Source: Paramecium sonneborni
Taxonomy: Eukaryota > Ciliophora > Oligohymenophorea > Peniculida > Parameciidae
Length of the DNA stretch: 64,000 nucleotides
Direction of reading: 5' to 3'
Assembly (NCBI GenBank): GCA_905182985.1
Contig: CAJJDN010000056.1
Span: forward strand, 491,908 to 555,907
The notes beneath the pieces were generated by a model. That model had not been told where the DNA came from. It did not search any database and saw only the letters and a list, made by a program, of their open reading frames with translations. Below, one piece after another: positions 39,224 to 52,899 of the stretch. Positions within the stretch are counted from its first letter, which is position 1, and each line of letters starts with the position of its first letter. Made by a program: the position numbers and the translations under genes.

Positions 39224-39657
39224 TAAAAGAGTTTAGGAACCTATTAACTTGATGAAATACTCTATTCCAATAGGAAAATAAAATTAATGATGGTTACTAC
39301 AAACTTTTATTTCAAAAATATCATTAGCTATTATTTTATTGAATTACATGTTTATTGCTTATTGAAAGGGGATTATCAAAAAAATTTTCTGGAAGTTGAT
39401 TTAATTTGAAGAATGAATTTTATTGGAAATTAACTTTTCCTTAAGCATTATTTTTGACACAAATAAGCTCTAACTATAAGAGAAATAAAGAAAAAAGATA
39501 AGAAAAGGAGAAAGCAAAGGAAAGAAATGATCAGAAAAATGGGAATATAAAGGAATAGTAAGAGTTTTTGAAGAAATAAAAAGAATAAAACAATAATCTA
39601 AATAGCTAAAAACCAAAATATTCTATAATCAAACATAGAAATTCTTTGAGGTGTTGA
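39224..39657 (+). pseudogene. Possible coding remnant with a Lys/Glu/Gln-rich tail
   Basis: Two adjoining plus-strand frames. 39224-39409 reads KSLGTYQLDEILYSNRKIK and KGDYQKNFLEVDLI. 39400-39657 reads NEFYWKLTFPQALFLTQISS followed by a charged, coiled-coil-like tail. They would form one protein if one small indel were corrected, and the first frame is also open upstream past a single TGA. Competing frames are open here too, so confidence is low. Confidence 0.25.
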
Positions 39658-42600
39658 TTATTGTAGTAAATCCATAATAAAATTATTTTAAGTTATTATC
39701 TAAATTGGTTAGACATTAACTATTAAAAAATCACTATGAGATTATATATCTAAGAAATTAACTCTCTTATTTATTTTTTATAAAAACATAAAATATTGCA
39801 ATTTATAATGAATATCAAGCATGTTTAAATTATATTAAATATGTGGTTATAAAAGTAAATGCCAAAGTATAATTTTATTGCTTGAAAATTTTCATAATTA
39901 ATTCTAAATAAAATTACATTGTTATTTAAATTTATTCAATAAATATTGTAACCTCTATCCTCTCTAATAATTCCAATGATATTTAAAATTTCTAAAAATT
40001 GCAATTCTTAAAACACTTTCTTCCATCCAACCTTATGGCAATTTTTAACAATTCTTAATCTAAGAGATTGTGATTAGGTTTCTTACCTTCCACAAACCCA
40101 AATTATTCTTATCCAATTTAATAGTAATAATAGCTTATTTTTTCAAACAACTTTGTTAGTGCCATTTATAAATAAACTTTGTATTAATTATAGGTTGAGA
40201 TTAATCCTTGGTAGCGATTAAGAGTAGGCTCTATTAACAGCATAATTTTACATTCTTGCTAATTTTCAATTTTTCCAAGGTTTTTCTAGAGTTCCATAAT
40301 TACCAAAATTTTTTATTCATAAATAAAAGATTAAATCATATGCCAATCCTTTACCTAACACATCTACTTTTTAAAGATAAAATTCTTCTAACAAAATTTA
40401 GCTCACATTTAAGACATTTAGAGGTTTGTATAGAATTATCTAATCCTTAATCAGATTTTCATTAATTATAAATCAATAATCAATTTAAAATACTTTTTTT
40501 AAATAAATTTAGAATAACTATTTGTTTCATAGATTTAAGACTTCTTCTCACTTTGATTCTTCTTATTGTGATGTATTAAATTCGCATCTATTTTTAAAAT
40601 TCTTAATTTTATATTATCTTAATTACCTTACACAAAGTCTTATTCTCCCAAGACACAAAAATGAAAAAGAAATATTTTTAAAAACAGTCTAGGTTCATTG
40701 CGGTTATTCTATTTAATGAATATAGAATTTAAAGACAAATTAATATTTTTAGTGGCTAAGCACATTATAAATTATGTGGTTTTTAAATGAGAAAATGTTC
40801 CAGCAAACTATAATAGGGTTTTGGTATTTGGAGCGTGATTTTATATTTAAAATTAACAAACTAAAACTCCAATTAGTCTGTAAATTAATTTAATTACCCG
40901 AGAGTGATATTCTTAATTTATCAAACCTAATTACTTTATGCATCTTATGATGAGCACACCTTTATGGTTCTTACAACTGAAAGATTAAAATTTTATAAAG
41001 TTTAGAATATTGTGATACAAAAAGAAGTTTAAAATTTAAATTCTTTAGCTGGTTTTGGTTAGCATTAATTGTTAGTGTTACTCTATTATTTATTATACAG
41101 CTAATAATTTAATTCAAATATTCTCTGATTTCATTTGTAGTCCATTTATTTTTTCACTAAGTTATGAGAATGCAATTTGAATTTTTCTTTATAATGGTTA
41201 ATTACTTAACTTTAGATTAAAACAATTTATCAAGTGAGTTTAATAATAATATAATTTGTTATTTGAGGTAGAATGTTGAAAGTATTAGTCTAATGAAAGC
41301 CAAATGATGAATGAAGATGAACTTCGATAAAAATAAAAAAAAAATAGAAAAAAATATTTTGAATTTAGGAGGAAAGTTCGTTTATGAGGGCAATTATAAA
41401 AAATTTGTTAATAGGATACTCATAAAGCAACACATATCTTTTTTAATGATTAAATATTTTCTTTTAGAACTGATTATTTTTTTAACATTCACCTATTTAA
41501 CTTTTCAATTTCCTGATTTAATATTACTAACTAAGATTTTTTAATATTATAACATTTAGATTTTACTTTAGCAATATCATTATAAACCTATTATATGTTT
41601 ATACAATATCTGAAATTTTAAAGAAGATGATGAGATTAAGGAGAAATTAAATCATCTCTATCAAGATTTATTTGATTTCAAAATTATTTTTTTTTTTAAA
41701 TGAAATCATTTATATCTTGCCTGAAAAATTAACTAAACAGTTTCATAAAAGAAAAAACTAATTATAACAAATTCATAAATTTCTTAATCATAATTACCTA
41801 TTCGATAAGTTTTCTATGTCAGCAGTATACATAATTAATATTTAGAATCCATTATATACAATTTATTTCTTCCCTTTAAATGTTGAAAAATCTTTTCAAA
41901 TTGTTTTTTTATTTTGATTTTAATGCTTATATTATTAAAATATACTTTATTTTTATCTTTTATTATATTTGTATCGCTGCTTCTGTTTACTCTTTTTATA
42001 ATTCTTTTATTGATCAATTTCTTTTAGTTTTTAGTCATTACATAATTTAACACTCTTTTATTTTTACTTATTCTGTCTAAAAATTATTTCAATGTTCAAT
42101 TTGCCATTTTGATAATTTCATTTAACTTTGTTAATATATCTTTAGGATAACTCATAATCTTAATTTTGTTTTTAATAATCCAATAAATATTTTCCATGTT
42201 TAATCTGCACTTTCTCTATTCTATAAATTTATCAATATTTAACTTTTACTTTCAGATTTTCCACATAATTGGAGGAGAATTTTAATTTATTAAAAGTACA
42301 AAAAGAATTTATCTTTCCTATATAAAACAATTAATTAACAAAATATTATCTATAATCAACTTTTAGGTTTTGAATAGTAATTTTTTTTAAATTTATCATT
42401 TTCTCAAAAAAAATAAAGTCGCTTATATAAAGAATTTGAGCCAATTACTTAATATTTTGATTTTCAGATGCCAGATATAGATTGCTTAATATTTGAGAGA
42501 GGATTAAATCTAAAAATTTTATATTTAATAAATAATTTATAAGAAAATTCAATTAGAGGAAAACATTTTGTTGTTTAATTTTATAGATGGAATAATATTC

Positions 42601-43139
42601 ACATAAAGTTCTTTAAAAATACAAACTGAATTTAAAATGCTTTAAAGGCTTAAAAAAGCTGATTATCCTTAAAATTTCAGAAGTATTCTTCATGAACTCT
42701 TAATTTGTTAGTAGCCTTTAGAATAATTAACAGTATATATAGTTCATTAATTTTTCTTGAACTGCTTTTTCAATCCTTGCATTTTTAAAGTTCTTCTTTT
42801 ACAGAAAAACAATCAAAGCTAAATCAAATAATAAATTTTCAAATAATTAAAGAGACTCTACAATTCTTTATCATTTATGATCTTTTCTATTTCTATTAGA
42901 TTTACCATTTTTATAACTAAATTATGATCTGACCCTAATCTCTCTTTTTTTGTGTTTCAAATGTAGAGATTCATACTTCCTCTCTAGCTTCATTGCAGAC
43001 TTTAAATTAATTTTATATTACCAATTTTAATGTTTTTAGGATTATTAAAACTCTATCAGGTATCTTTTTCCATCCGAATAATCTTGATACATCTTCTCAT
43101 CCTTAGATAATTCTGTTTTCAAAAGTAAGGGCTTTAAAA
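39658..43139. other. AT-rich region, no supportable gene
   Basis: One frame at 41311-41544 (+) contains NILNLGGKFVYEGNYKKFV, slightly reminiscent of Gly-rich Paramecium repeat proteins, then turns hydrophobic. I do not trust it. Nothing else recognised in 3.4 kb. Confidence 0.3.
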
Positions 43140-44290
43140 CTACGATCAAATTTGGCTTTGTTATTTTTCGTCCTGAACTCTTCTATTTTTTATCAACTTT
43201 TGAGGATCTATTCTTGCTCTTTATAATAATTACTATAAAATTAATTATATTAAAAGAAATTTGAACTTCTATTTTAAAATAAATGCTGAACCTTAAATCA
43301 TTAATTGTATAGCAGCAATCCATTTTTCATTACTGGTAACATGAACAGATCCCGATAATATTTAAGCAATTATAAATAGAAAGGATGTAATCATTAAGAA
43401 AAATCTTCGATAATCAACCTTATCAATATACTAACCAATAAATAGACATATATAAAGCACTAAAAATATATGGAATCGTTATAAATTTTCCAGCTTCAAT
43501 AGCTTTAAATTAAAATTTCTTCTTATAATAATAATCGCTAGCATCATCCATAAAGGTTATATATATTCCAAGACATAGCGTACAAATTGCAGTTAAAGAC
43601 CAATATAAGACTGGAAATTCTCTAATTTCTTACAACCTAGCTCTTTATGAAGGTAAAACTATTTTATGTGGTTTATTAATTATCATTTAAAGTTTCATGT
43701 GATTCGTCAATACTAGAGACAGTAGATTTTTCTTATATTTCTTATTATAATATTAATTCTCTTGATTTACAGTAGATTGTCTAAACTTTGTGGATTGTTT
43801 TTTAAAATTTAAATAAAATAGATAATGAGAAACTTAAATAATTTGAAAAATGTTTAAATATTTAAAAAGCAAAAGTAAAATTACACATATTAATGAAAAG
43901 ATGCAAGCAAATACACTTGTGAATAATGGATTTGTAATACTTCCTGTATAATCATAAATCATTGGTGAGAAATAAGAATTCAATGTAGCCTATTATAATC
44001 AAATATTATATACTGTTGATAATTGATGACCTTTAAAACAAGCTGTAATGATTAAATATTATGAGATAATCAAATTTTCACTTTAATAAAGTTAATTCTA
44101 ATTTAATTATTAAATTGAATATTAAATTTTGATGATTTCTTGTTTTCTATAATTAAATTGTACTCCCATAAACAATCTCCCAAATAACATCAGGTTAAAG
44201 CTAATGAAGCAAATAATGATTATGCCTTTACAACTACCTAAAATTATTCTTAATTTGTACTAATTCTATCTATCAATTATCCATCTCTCC
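43140..44290 (-). pseudogene. Decayed major facilitator superfamily (MFS) transporter
   Basis: Minus strand. An early segment reads GIIIICFISFNLMLFGRLFM, the helix and NLMxFGR-type signature of ciliate MFS carriers. Later come CFKGHQLSTVYNI, then YFSPMIYDYTGSITNPLFTS and TM helices, then a long hydrophilic central loop (about 43640-43800) with no stop. The second half has REFPVLYWSLTAICTLCLGI, DDASDYYYKKKF, AIEAGKFITIPYIFSALYMS, and in another frame YIDKVDYRRFFLMITSFLFI. The DKVGYRR-type loop between TM helices is the classical MFS motif, here with Gly replaced. Lesions include a TGA after the KGH segment and a frame change just before the DKV motif. Such carriers move small solutes across membranes. 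Confidence 0.75.
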
Positions 44291-45639
44291 CATTTGTCAA
44301 TTTCTTAGAAATTCAATAATAATAATATAAAATTTATAATTAAATTAAATCAAATTTTACTTATTATTAAAAAAATCCTCGATTATACATATAATTCTTT
44401 TATCTTCTAAAATTAATTACGAATTATACCAAACCAAATAAAAAATCAAATAATAATTTTGATTTTATTCAAATAAATTCGATTACTTTCTACCCCATTT
44501 AAACCAAGCAAAAATATATATGCATAAATATACCTAAATTTTAAAACATTATTAAATTATCCAATTACTTTTAACATCATCTTTAAGCAAATCTCAAAAA
44601 TATTTTACATTACAACAATTATCAGATAAAGTTAGACAAAGTAATAATTAATAAATGAACAAATTATTTGGCTTCAAAAATATCTTTAGAAGTTTTAAGG
44701 AGATGTTAGATTTCATTTATACCAAATAAACACTTTAAAATTTCACTTTTATTTCTTCTGTATTTCCTTTTAATAGTTTTTTCCATCTAAATTATAATCG
44801 CTGAATTATTATTCTGTGGCATATACTCTTATACTCTTTGTAAATTTTCAACTAATCAAGTTGTAAACTTGTTTGGATGAAATGAGGTTAATAGTAGTTC
44901 AGATTAAAGTTTATTTAATGAAGAAGAATTAAAAAAAATTAACAATTAGTTTTATGATTTAAATTCTTGCTACATTAGTGTCATTTTTTTTCTTGGTATT
45001 TAAGCTATGATGGAAGGTCTAAATTGTGTTTAATATCTTTCTATTAGGACTAATTTTGCTAAAGAAAATTAATTTGTGAAACACGATCTTAATCATTAAT
45101 TATAATCTTAGATTTAGGTTCTTCAAAAGTTTACTTATCTCTTCAAAAGTGGTTTTATAAAGATTTCCCAATTGATAATTTGATATTTAGACTTTTTTGA
45201 CTCATTTTCATCTTAGAATGCTTTTATAGATAACATTATATTTTTGATAAGTTTTCTACAATTAGTCTTTTGTAAATCTCTATTATGTTACATTCTTATG
45301 TTTTCATTCGCTTTAAGGCAGCAACCTTAATTCTTTATTTTAAATTTGATTAGTATTATAATAATGGACAATCAATGATTTCATGTGTAAATAATCTACA
45401 ATTTTAACAACATGAAATGCATTTTGAATAATCTGAATTCAACAATATTTAATCTTTAATATTATGAAACCTTTGAAAATCTTTGTCATAATATTGATTG
45501 ATTTATAAGAATTTCACTCTCTCACTTTTATAAAGGATTGTATAGCTTACACATTTGGCTGAATGCTTTGGATAAAAACCTGTGAAAAATGAGTACTCTC
45601 CAAATTTCTCATCTCTATTAAAATTTTTCAAGTTTAGTT
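44291..45639. other. AT-rich region, nothing recognised
   Basis: May contain the eroded 5' end of the MFS pseudogene and the eroded 3' end of the K+ channel pseudogene, both minus strand. I could not follow either into it. Confidence 0.3.
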
Positions 45640-46700
45640 AGATTTCTCTTCATATAAGGCTACAATTAAATTACAAACTAGAATCATTTGATTCATTTTA
45701 AGAAAATACTATATCATTAGAAGCCAAATGTAAAGTTTCAAGAAAGTAAGAAATGGCACTGCTTAAGATGAAAATAAATCTTTAAGAAAGGTTATCTAAA
45801 TGAGAATTTTTAATTATATAGATTTTGTGATTTGATTTCTCCTATCTTCTTGGTTTTTATAATTTTCATTTTAAAATATATGATGTTTTATAAAGTTTCT
45901 TGCTTTTAATTACAATTACATTTCAGCATTATTTTTATCCTTATAATCATTAATTATCAAAATCATTTTTTTAGATTGGTACTTTGCATCCTCAATATTC
46001 TATAAAATGATACCTTTAGAATTGAATTAATATATTCACATCTTGATAGAAACATCATTATTATTGTAAATATTATTCTATCTAATTTTAAGGAGTTAAG
46101 TCTCCATATCCAACTATTACGATTGTTGTAGTAGCCCAATAAATTGAATAGTTATATTTCATCATAATACTTTCATTCTCAATTTCATATCTCTTTAACC
46201 AAGATTTATCTAAAAGCTTGTCACTTTTTTCTCCAACTTAATACCAAGCTCATGCTGTTATATGAGCAAAAAAGAATATAGTAATAACTAAAGAAAATAG
46301 GTCAATCAAGTTTGAGAATTCTCCTTTAGAATATAGAGATTCAAAAAATTTATCAAAATTTATTATGACTTTCTTTGTTGTAACAATTATTTATACTATT
46401 TAAAGTATTTCTAATTTAAACTCTCCTTTGGTTTATTTTATAGAATAATCCAAATTATAAAACTAATTATATCTTAATAAATAATATTTTATAATCTAAC
46501 TTCTGGTTTAATTATTTCTCCAAATGAAATTGTCGATCTGTTATATATTCAACCATAAAGAAATCATATTAATAATAAGTCTAATAAATCCAAATATATA
46601 AGTAATTAACTTCCTGGTTGAAATATCTTAATAAATTAAGGACTATCTATTGAATCTAAAATGATAAGAGTTAAAAAAATACATGATAGAAATTTTGAAA
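45640..46700 (-). pseudogene. Decayed K+ channel (cyclic-nucleotide/EAG type)
   Basis: Minus strand. The pore region is unmistakable: a hydrophobic S5 (FSNLIDLFSLVITIFFFAHI) leads into AWYQVGEKSDK, a turret with KSWLKRYEIENESI, a pore helix YSIYWATTTIVIVGYGDLTP with the GYGD selectivity filter, then S6 (RIIFTIIMMFLS) in a second frame and a C-linker (NIEDAKYQSKKMILIINDY) in a third. A TGA replaces the residue between HITA and AWY, normally Cys. Two frame changes follow within 100 bp. The S1-S4 part upstream (about 46340-46700) is only partly readable. Paramecium has a very large K+ channel family; this copy cannot make protein. Confidence 0.85.
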
Positions 46701-47304
46701 AGGACGTGTATTTAGATATGTTTAATAATTTCATGTTAAACACAATTATACTCATCTTAGAGTTATGACTAAAACTTTTAAGGAATAATGTATGAGTTTC
46801 TAAAAAGATTTGAGATAAACTTATTGACTGTTGCTTTACTTTTTGATGAGATTTAAAAAGTTTTTAGCTATCCCTGATTCGCTCTATTGTTTTTTACTAT
46901 CATTGCTTTTACCAAATAGTTTTTTAAACTTTAGAGAGTATTCATTTTTTAATTATTTCAGTGAAGTGGAGAGGATTCCCAATACTATAAAATTGCATTG
47001 TTCTCATGTTTAACAAAATTTAATATGAGCCTTTAAATTATCAAAAACAATCATTTTTTGTTTGAATTCTAAGGTAAATCAAAAGGGCATGTGTTCTAGT
47101 AATTATATTTAATGAAAGTAGAATTGGAAGAATCTGTTAAGGAAAATCAAATCTACTGATTACTTGAATTCCTTTTCAACTATTGGGATCTAGTTAACAA
47201 AATTTAGGAATTCAAAATTTCCAAACATCTAACTTTTGATATTAAAAATTGATTGAGGGCATTTGATCCTTTGTCTAAAATTTATTTATACATCATTGTC
47301 GATA
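46701..47304. other. AT-rich region, nothing recognised
   Basis: No persistent protein-like frame on either strand, apart from possible remains of the channel's 5' end near 46700. Confidence 0.3.
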
Positions 47305-48523
47305 TTACACTCTACAGAAAAATCTATAAATTCTAATATAATTATTAAATCTTTATCATGTAGTTTATTTAATATTGTGTCCATTTCTAGTATTACAAGA
47401 TTTTTTTTTAATTATTGAATAACAGCAAGATAATACAGTAACCTCAATAGACATAATTAATTTAATAACTTCTTTTTTGTGTTGAAGTACTGTTTATTCA
47501 TTTTACTAAAAATAATTATATTATAACACAATTATACCCCTCCTTTAAGATTTAATTAGCTGTTTCTTTTTAAATATCTTAAGTTATAAAAACTTTTAGA
47601 GTTTTACTTTACTATCATAATTTATCTAATAAATAATTTGACAAAAATAAGATTATTTATATTCAATTAATCGTTTGATTCAAACATGTTTCTCCTTTTA
47701 TATCCATAATTACGTGTCTAATTCAAAATTATTCAATGGTAATTAACTTATACATTTATTATATAATTAAATTTTCTTTTCCCTTAACACTTTTTCTCTC
47801 TGATACTATTTAATGTATATTAAAACTATACCAAATTTTATACAGGAAATTAGTTAAATACTCCATAATAACTTATTAATACATAGAAGGAAAGTTATAA
47901 CAATTTTCTTTCTTAATATGTAAGTATTTTATTGAGTATATCAGATCAATGAATGGATAATATATTGACATAGTATAAAAAGTAATTTTTAGAACAATAA
48001 AAAAAATTGATAGCAGAGATAGTTTATGAAATATTAAATAGAAAAACCCTAAAAGAAGTAAAGGTTCTGATTATATTTATTTAATCTTTTAATTGAACTT
48101 TACAGCTCCACATTTCATAATATTATAAATTCCTGCAAAAAAATACCTGATCAACATTAGTTTTTACTTCCTTAGACGATGAAAATTATATTAGTATTTC
48201 TAAATTCTGGTACAGAAGAAACCACAGTTTTATTGCTAAATTTTCATTAATAGATTTGCTTCTCATGAAATATTTTAAACATACACTAATTCATATTATA
48301 ACCAAAATCTGAAGGTATTGTTTTATGTTATCGAAATAGAATTAGCTGGGAATCTGGCTAGTCTCCTTTAATATTTTTTTGCTGCAAATTCTTTTCAAGT
48401 TGACTTTTATTAGTTCAAATAAACAATTCCTATAAGATTAATAATTATTTTACTACCAAATTGACTTCTCCGTATTATTTTTATTTCTTTATAAAATTAA
48501 TCATATTCAGATAATGGTCTTAT
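47305..48523 (+). repeat. 1,219-bp duplicate, copy 1
   Basis: Same as 48525-49743 (offset 1,220) with no difference seen by eye over the whole length; the copies are separated by a single N at 48524. No gene recognised inside. Confidence 0.93.
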
Positions 48524-48524
48524 N

Positions 48525-49743
48525 TTACACTCTACAGAAAAATCTATAAATTCTAATATAATTATTAAATCTTTATCATGTAGTTTATTTAATATTGTGT
48601 CCATTTCTAGTATTACAAGATTTTTTTTTAATTATTGAATAACAGCAAGATAATACAGTAACCTCAATAGACATAATTAATTTAATAACTTCTTTTTTGT
48701 GTTGAAGTACTGTTTATTCATTTTACTAAAAATAATTATATTATAACACAATTATACCCCTCCTTTAAGATTTAATTAGCTGTTTCTTTTTAAATATCTT
48801 AAGTTATAAAAACTTTTAGAGTTTTACTTTACTATCATAATTTATCTAATAAATAATTTGACAAAAATAAGATTATTTATATTCAATTAATCGTTTGATT
48901 CAAACATGTTTCTCCTTTTATATCCATAATTACGTGTCTAATTCAAAATTATTCAATGGTAATTAACTTATACATTTATTATATAATTAAATTTTCTTTT
49001 CCCTTAACACTTTTTCTCTCTGATACTATTTAATGTATATTAAAACTATACCAAATTTTATACAGGAAATTAGTTAAATACTCCATAATAACTTATTAAT
49101 ACATAGAAGGAAAGTTATAACAATTTTCTTTCTTAATATGTAAGTATTTTATTGAGTATATCAGATCAATGAATGGATAATATATTGACATAGTATAAAA
49201 AGTAATTTTTAGAACAATAAAAAAAATTGATAGCAGAGATAGTTTATGAAATATTAAATAGAAAAACCCTAAAAGAAGTAAAGGTTCTGATTATATTTAT
49301 TTAATCTTTTAATTGAACTTTACAGCTCCACATTTCATAATATTATAAATTCCTGCAAAAAAATACCTGATCAACATTAGTTTTTACTTCCTTAGACGAT
49401 GAAAATTATATTAGTATTTCTAAATTCTGGTACAGAAGAAACCACAGTTTTATTGCTAAATTTTCATTAATAGATTTGCTTCTCATGAAATATTTTAAAC
49501 ATACACTAATTCATATTATAACCAAAATCTGAAGGTATTGTTTTATGTTATCGAAATAGAATTAGCTGGGAATCTGGCTAGTCTCCTTTAATATTTTTTT
49601 GCTGCAAATTCTTTTCAAGTTGACTTTTATTAGTTCAAATAAACAATTCCTATAAGATTAATAATTATTTTACTACCAAATTGACTTCTCCGTATTATTT
49701 TTATTTCTTTATAAAATTAATCATATTCAGATAATGGTCTTAT
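48525..49743 (+). repeat. 1,219-bp duplicate, copy 2
   Basis: Second copy of 47305-48523, starting right after the lone N. Lack of divergence plus the N at the junction point to two overlapping contig ends placed end to end with a minimum-size gap, rather than a biological tandem duplication. Confidence 0.93.
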
Positions 49744-50329
49744 CATAATAACAATTAATATTATAAATTTATAATTTTATTATTAATGGTAAAATAAAAT
49801 AGAACTTTTTAATGAATTAAGTCTATTTATGGCAAAAATTTAATTTTATCCTTATCATCATAATTATTTCTAATAAAATTATAGAGGACAGTGCATAACG
49901 AATAGTTGCTGGTATTTTTATTGATCCTGTAAAATTATTAATAACTAGCCTAATTAAAGAGTCATTATTTTATGGATTATTCAATAATTATTATATAAAT
50001 ACCTTATTCATCTGAATTAAGTACTTTATAAAGAGTTGGAGTACCCAATTAAGATATTAGATAAAATTTAAAAGAATTTTCATTAATAATATTTTTATTA
50101 TCAATGAAAGTTCATGGAGGTGGATTTTTTGGTCTACTTTACCTCCAGTATAAAATTTAGCAGAAACTCTTTTATCGCAAATATCCAGAGTAAGCGATAC
50201 ATCATTTAAATTTATTTAATTCTTTAAGTGCTTTTATGTTTATGAATGCTTTAGAAATAAAAATTCAATAATTATTATGGATTATTGTTAATGTAGAAAT
50301 GAATTAAATAAATCATAGAAGGAGATTTA
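49744..50329. other. AT-rich region, nothing recognised
   Basis: Probably includes the eroded N-lobe of the kinase that follows; I could not read it. Confidence 0.3.
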
Positions 50330-51015
50330 TAAGATATTATTTAATATAGATGACTAGAAGGAAAGAATAGAGAGAGGGTGCACTTAAAAAAGTTGAATAA
50401 TAATTTTCTAATTACTTATTTGATGAGTTTATATATATGATACATAGGGATTTGAAGAGTTCTTATATTTTAATTAAGAATGATGGATAATTAAAAATAG
50501 CAGATTTTGAAAAGCAAAAGTAATTTAATAATTAATTATTAGACTCTAACATAAGAAAATGGCTTAAACTATATCAGGTAGTCCAATATATTGATCACCA
50601 GAAATTAGTTAAGGATAAGATTATACATAACCTTCAGAAAATAGTACTTAGATTACATTAAAAAGGGCTTTTGATGGTGAATAATTTGAATACGTACTTA
50701 ATAATAGACAACAACGAAAATAAAAATAGGAAATATTAATTTAAGATTAGATGGATTTAACTTTATCTGATACAAGAAAATACACTTCAGAATAAGTAAA
50801 TTTAATCTAATCTTTCCTTAATGTAGATCCTTCAAAAAGACCAATATGCAAAAGAACTTATAAGATCTTCTTAAATAGCTAAATTATGTTGTAGAGTTTT
50901 GAAAAGAAAAATTGTTAAAAATAATATTTCAAAAAATTGGTTTAGTCAATATTAAATATCTAGTAGGAAACTCATAAGTTTTCATCAATGTATGATCATA
51001 AATTTGTGATACAAC
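50330..51015 (+). pseudogene. Decayed protein kinase (C-lobe readable)
   Basis: One frame contains the catalytic loop IHRDLKSSYILIKNDGQLKI followed by ADFE, where the DFG Gly has become Glu. The activation-loop end then appears in another frame as ISGSPIY-stop-SPEIS, that is a TPxYMSPE-type motif with TGA where Trp or Met is expected. Downstream sequence (TLKRAFDGEQFEY) keeps kinase-like character in that frame. Mutated DFG, a frame change and a nonsense codon make it a dead Ser/Thr kinase. A second, unrelated-looking kinase pseudogene lies 2 kb downstream on the same strand. Confidence 0.65.
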
Positions 51016-52899
51016 GTTTATAAAAAAATAAACAAGTATTAGATTTCTTTAAATTGAATTCATTTTAATTTATGAGTAAAGAAAACACTAAATTATTCTG
51101 TAAAACTTGATACATCTCGAGATATTGATCTTCCTGAAACTTACGAAATCTAATAATTATTTTTGAATTACTTAAAACATAATCTATTGGTGAGTCACAA
51201 TTTTAATCAAAATCTTAATAATTTTTAAAGAGATTATAAACTCTTATTATAATATACAGTTGTTAGGAAGTATTTACCTTTTTATTGTTGCTTTTTTACT
51301 ATTTTTATCATCAGTCTAGAATTCAAATTTATATGTATTACAATAGGATTATTTTTTAAAATATTGCCATTAATTTATCTAACACATTAAGTAAGAAACA
51401 ATAAAAGTTTATTGGATTTAAATCCACAATCGCTAAAAAAATATTTTAAAATTTATAAATTAAGTTTATCCTCTTATTGTCTAATATTAATTTGATGTAT
51501 GATATTAATTTATTTATAAAAGTAATATATATATGATTATTCATCATTTTTAAAATCCATTAAATTTTTTAAAATTTTCTAAATTAGAAAAAATTTTCAA
51601 AATTTTGAGCAAAATTTNNNNNNNNNNNNNNNNNNNNNNNNNNNNNNNNNNNNNNNNNNNNNNNNNNNNNNNNNNNNNNNNNNNNNNNNNNNNNNNNNNN
51701 NNNNNNNNNNNNNNNNNNNNNNNNNNNNNNNNNNNNNNNNNNNNNNNNNNNNNNNNNNNNNNNNNNNNNNNNNNNNNNNNNNNNNNNNNNNNNNNNNNNN
51801 NNNNNNNNNNNNNNNNNNNNNNNNNNNNNNNNNNNNNNNNNNNNNNNNNNNNNNNNNNNNNNNNNNNNNNNNNNNNNNNNNNNNNNNNNNNNNNNNNNNN
51901 NNNNNNNNNNNNNNNNNNNNNNNNNNNNNNNNNNNNNNNNNNNNNNNNNNNNNNNNNNNNNNNNNNNNNNNNNNNNNNNNNNNNNNNNNNNNNNNNNNNN
52001 NNNNNNNNNNNNNNNNNNNNNNNNNNNNNNNNNNNNNNNNNAATAGCGATGGGTCTGCTCCATACTAGTGTATTTGCCACATCTAAGATGGAAATTATTT
52101 CAATGTTATTTTTAAGCAAATTAATATTTAAATTAAGTTATCTTCAGAAATAATTGACACTTTAAATAAAAACGGGATTATTACCTATTAGTAAATGTTA
52201 AATTGCAAGATAGTTGGATTTGTAACTTTTTAGCAATTGAGGGTCTGCCAAATCCAAAATTTCCATTTTTGTTTACTTTTAATTAACATTTTTAATTTCT
52301 CCTCTTCTTTTTAAATTAAATTTTCAGTGGTGGTATAATATTATCAATAAATTCTACATATTTACACAAATTTTTACTTTTGATTTAAAATGATTAATCA
52401 TAATTATCTGGATGAAATATTAGAAGTTAAGATTTATTTGATCAATGTGCTCTAAGTAATTACTAATAAATATAATGAGTAAATATATATTATGGAAGAA
52501 AAGAGATAGGATTAAATTATAGTTTATTATTTTTTTATAAATGCAAAGCTCAAAATTATGTTTTGTATATAATTATGGATCTGAATAATTTTGAAGTGAA
52601 AAGATTATTAGTTAATAAATGATCTTATGTAAGGATTGCTTTAAGATTAAGAGAGATGATAACATTATATAAAAAAGGGAAAATATTAAAAAAGTTTATC
52701 GGTAGACAATATAAAACCTTTTAACAAGTAAAAATATAAAACTTAGTAGAAAGAATGGTGAATTGTGGGGTTTTGTTGTTTTAAAGAATGTGTATTTTAA
52801 AATAACTAAAAAAATTGCTACTTAAAATATTCCTTATGACAGTTGTCTAAGTCTAATTAGAGATCGCAGTAGAATTGATCTATATTTTAACCATTCAGC
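51016..52899. other. AT-rich region including a 424-N gap (51618-52041)
   Basis: Contains the assembly gap 51618-52041. The sequence on both sides is AT-rich without a convincing gene. The last few hundred bases (from about 52380) may hold the eroded N-lobe of the next kinase. Confidence 0.4.

Noticed and set aside
47305..49743. Transposon or segmental tandem duplication
   Set aside because: No difference seen between copies, an N at the junction and no terminal repeats or genes make an assembly overlap the simpler explanation.
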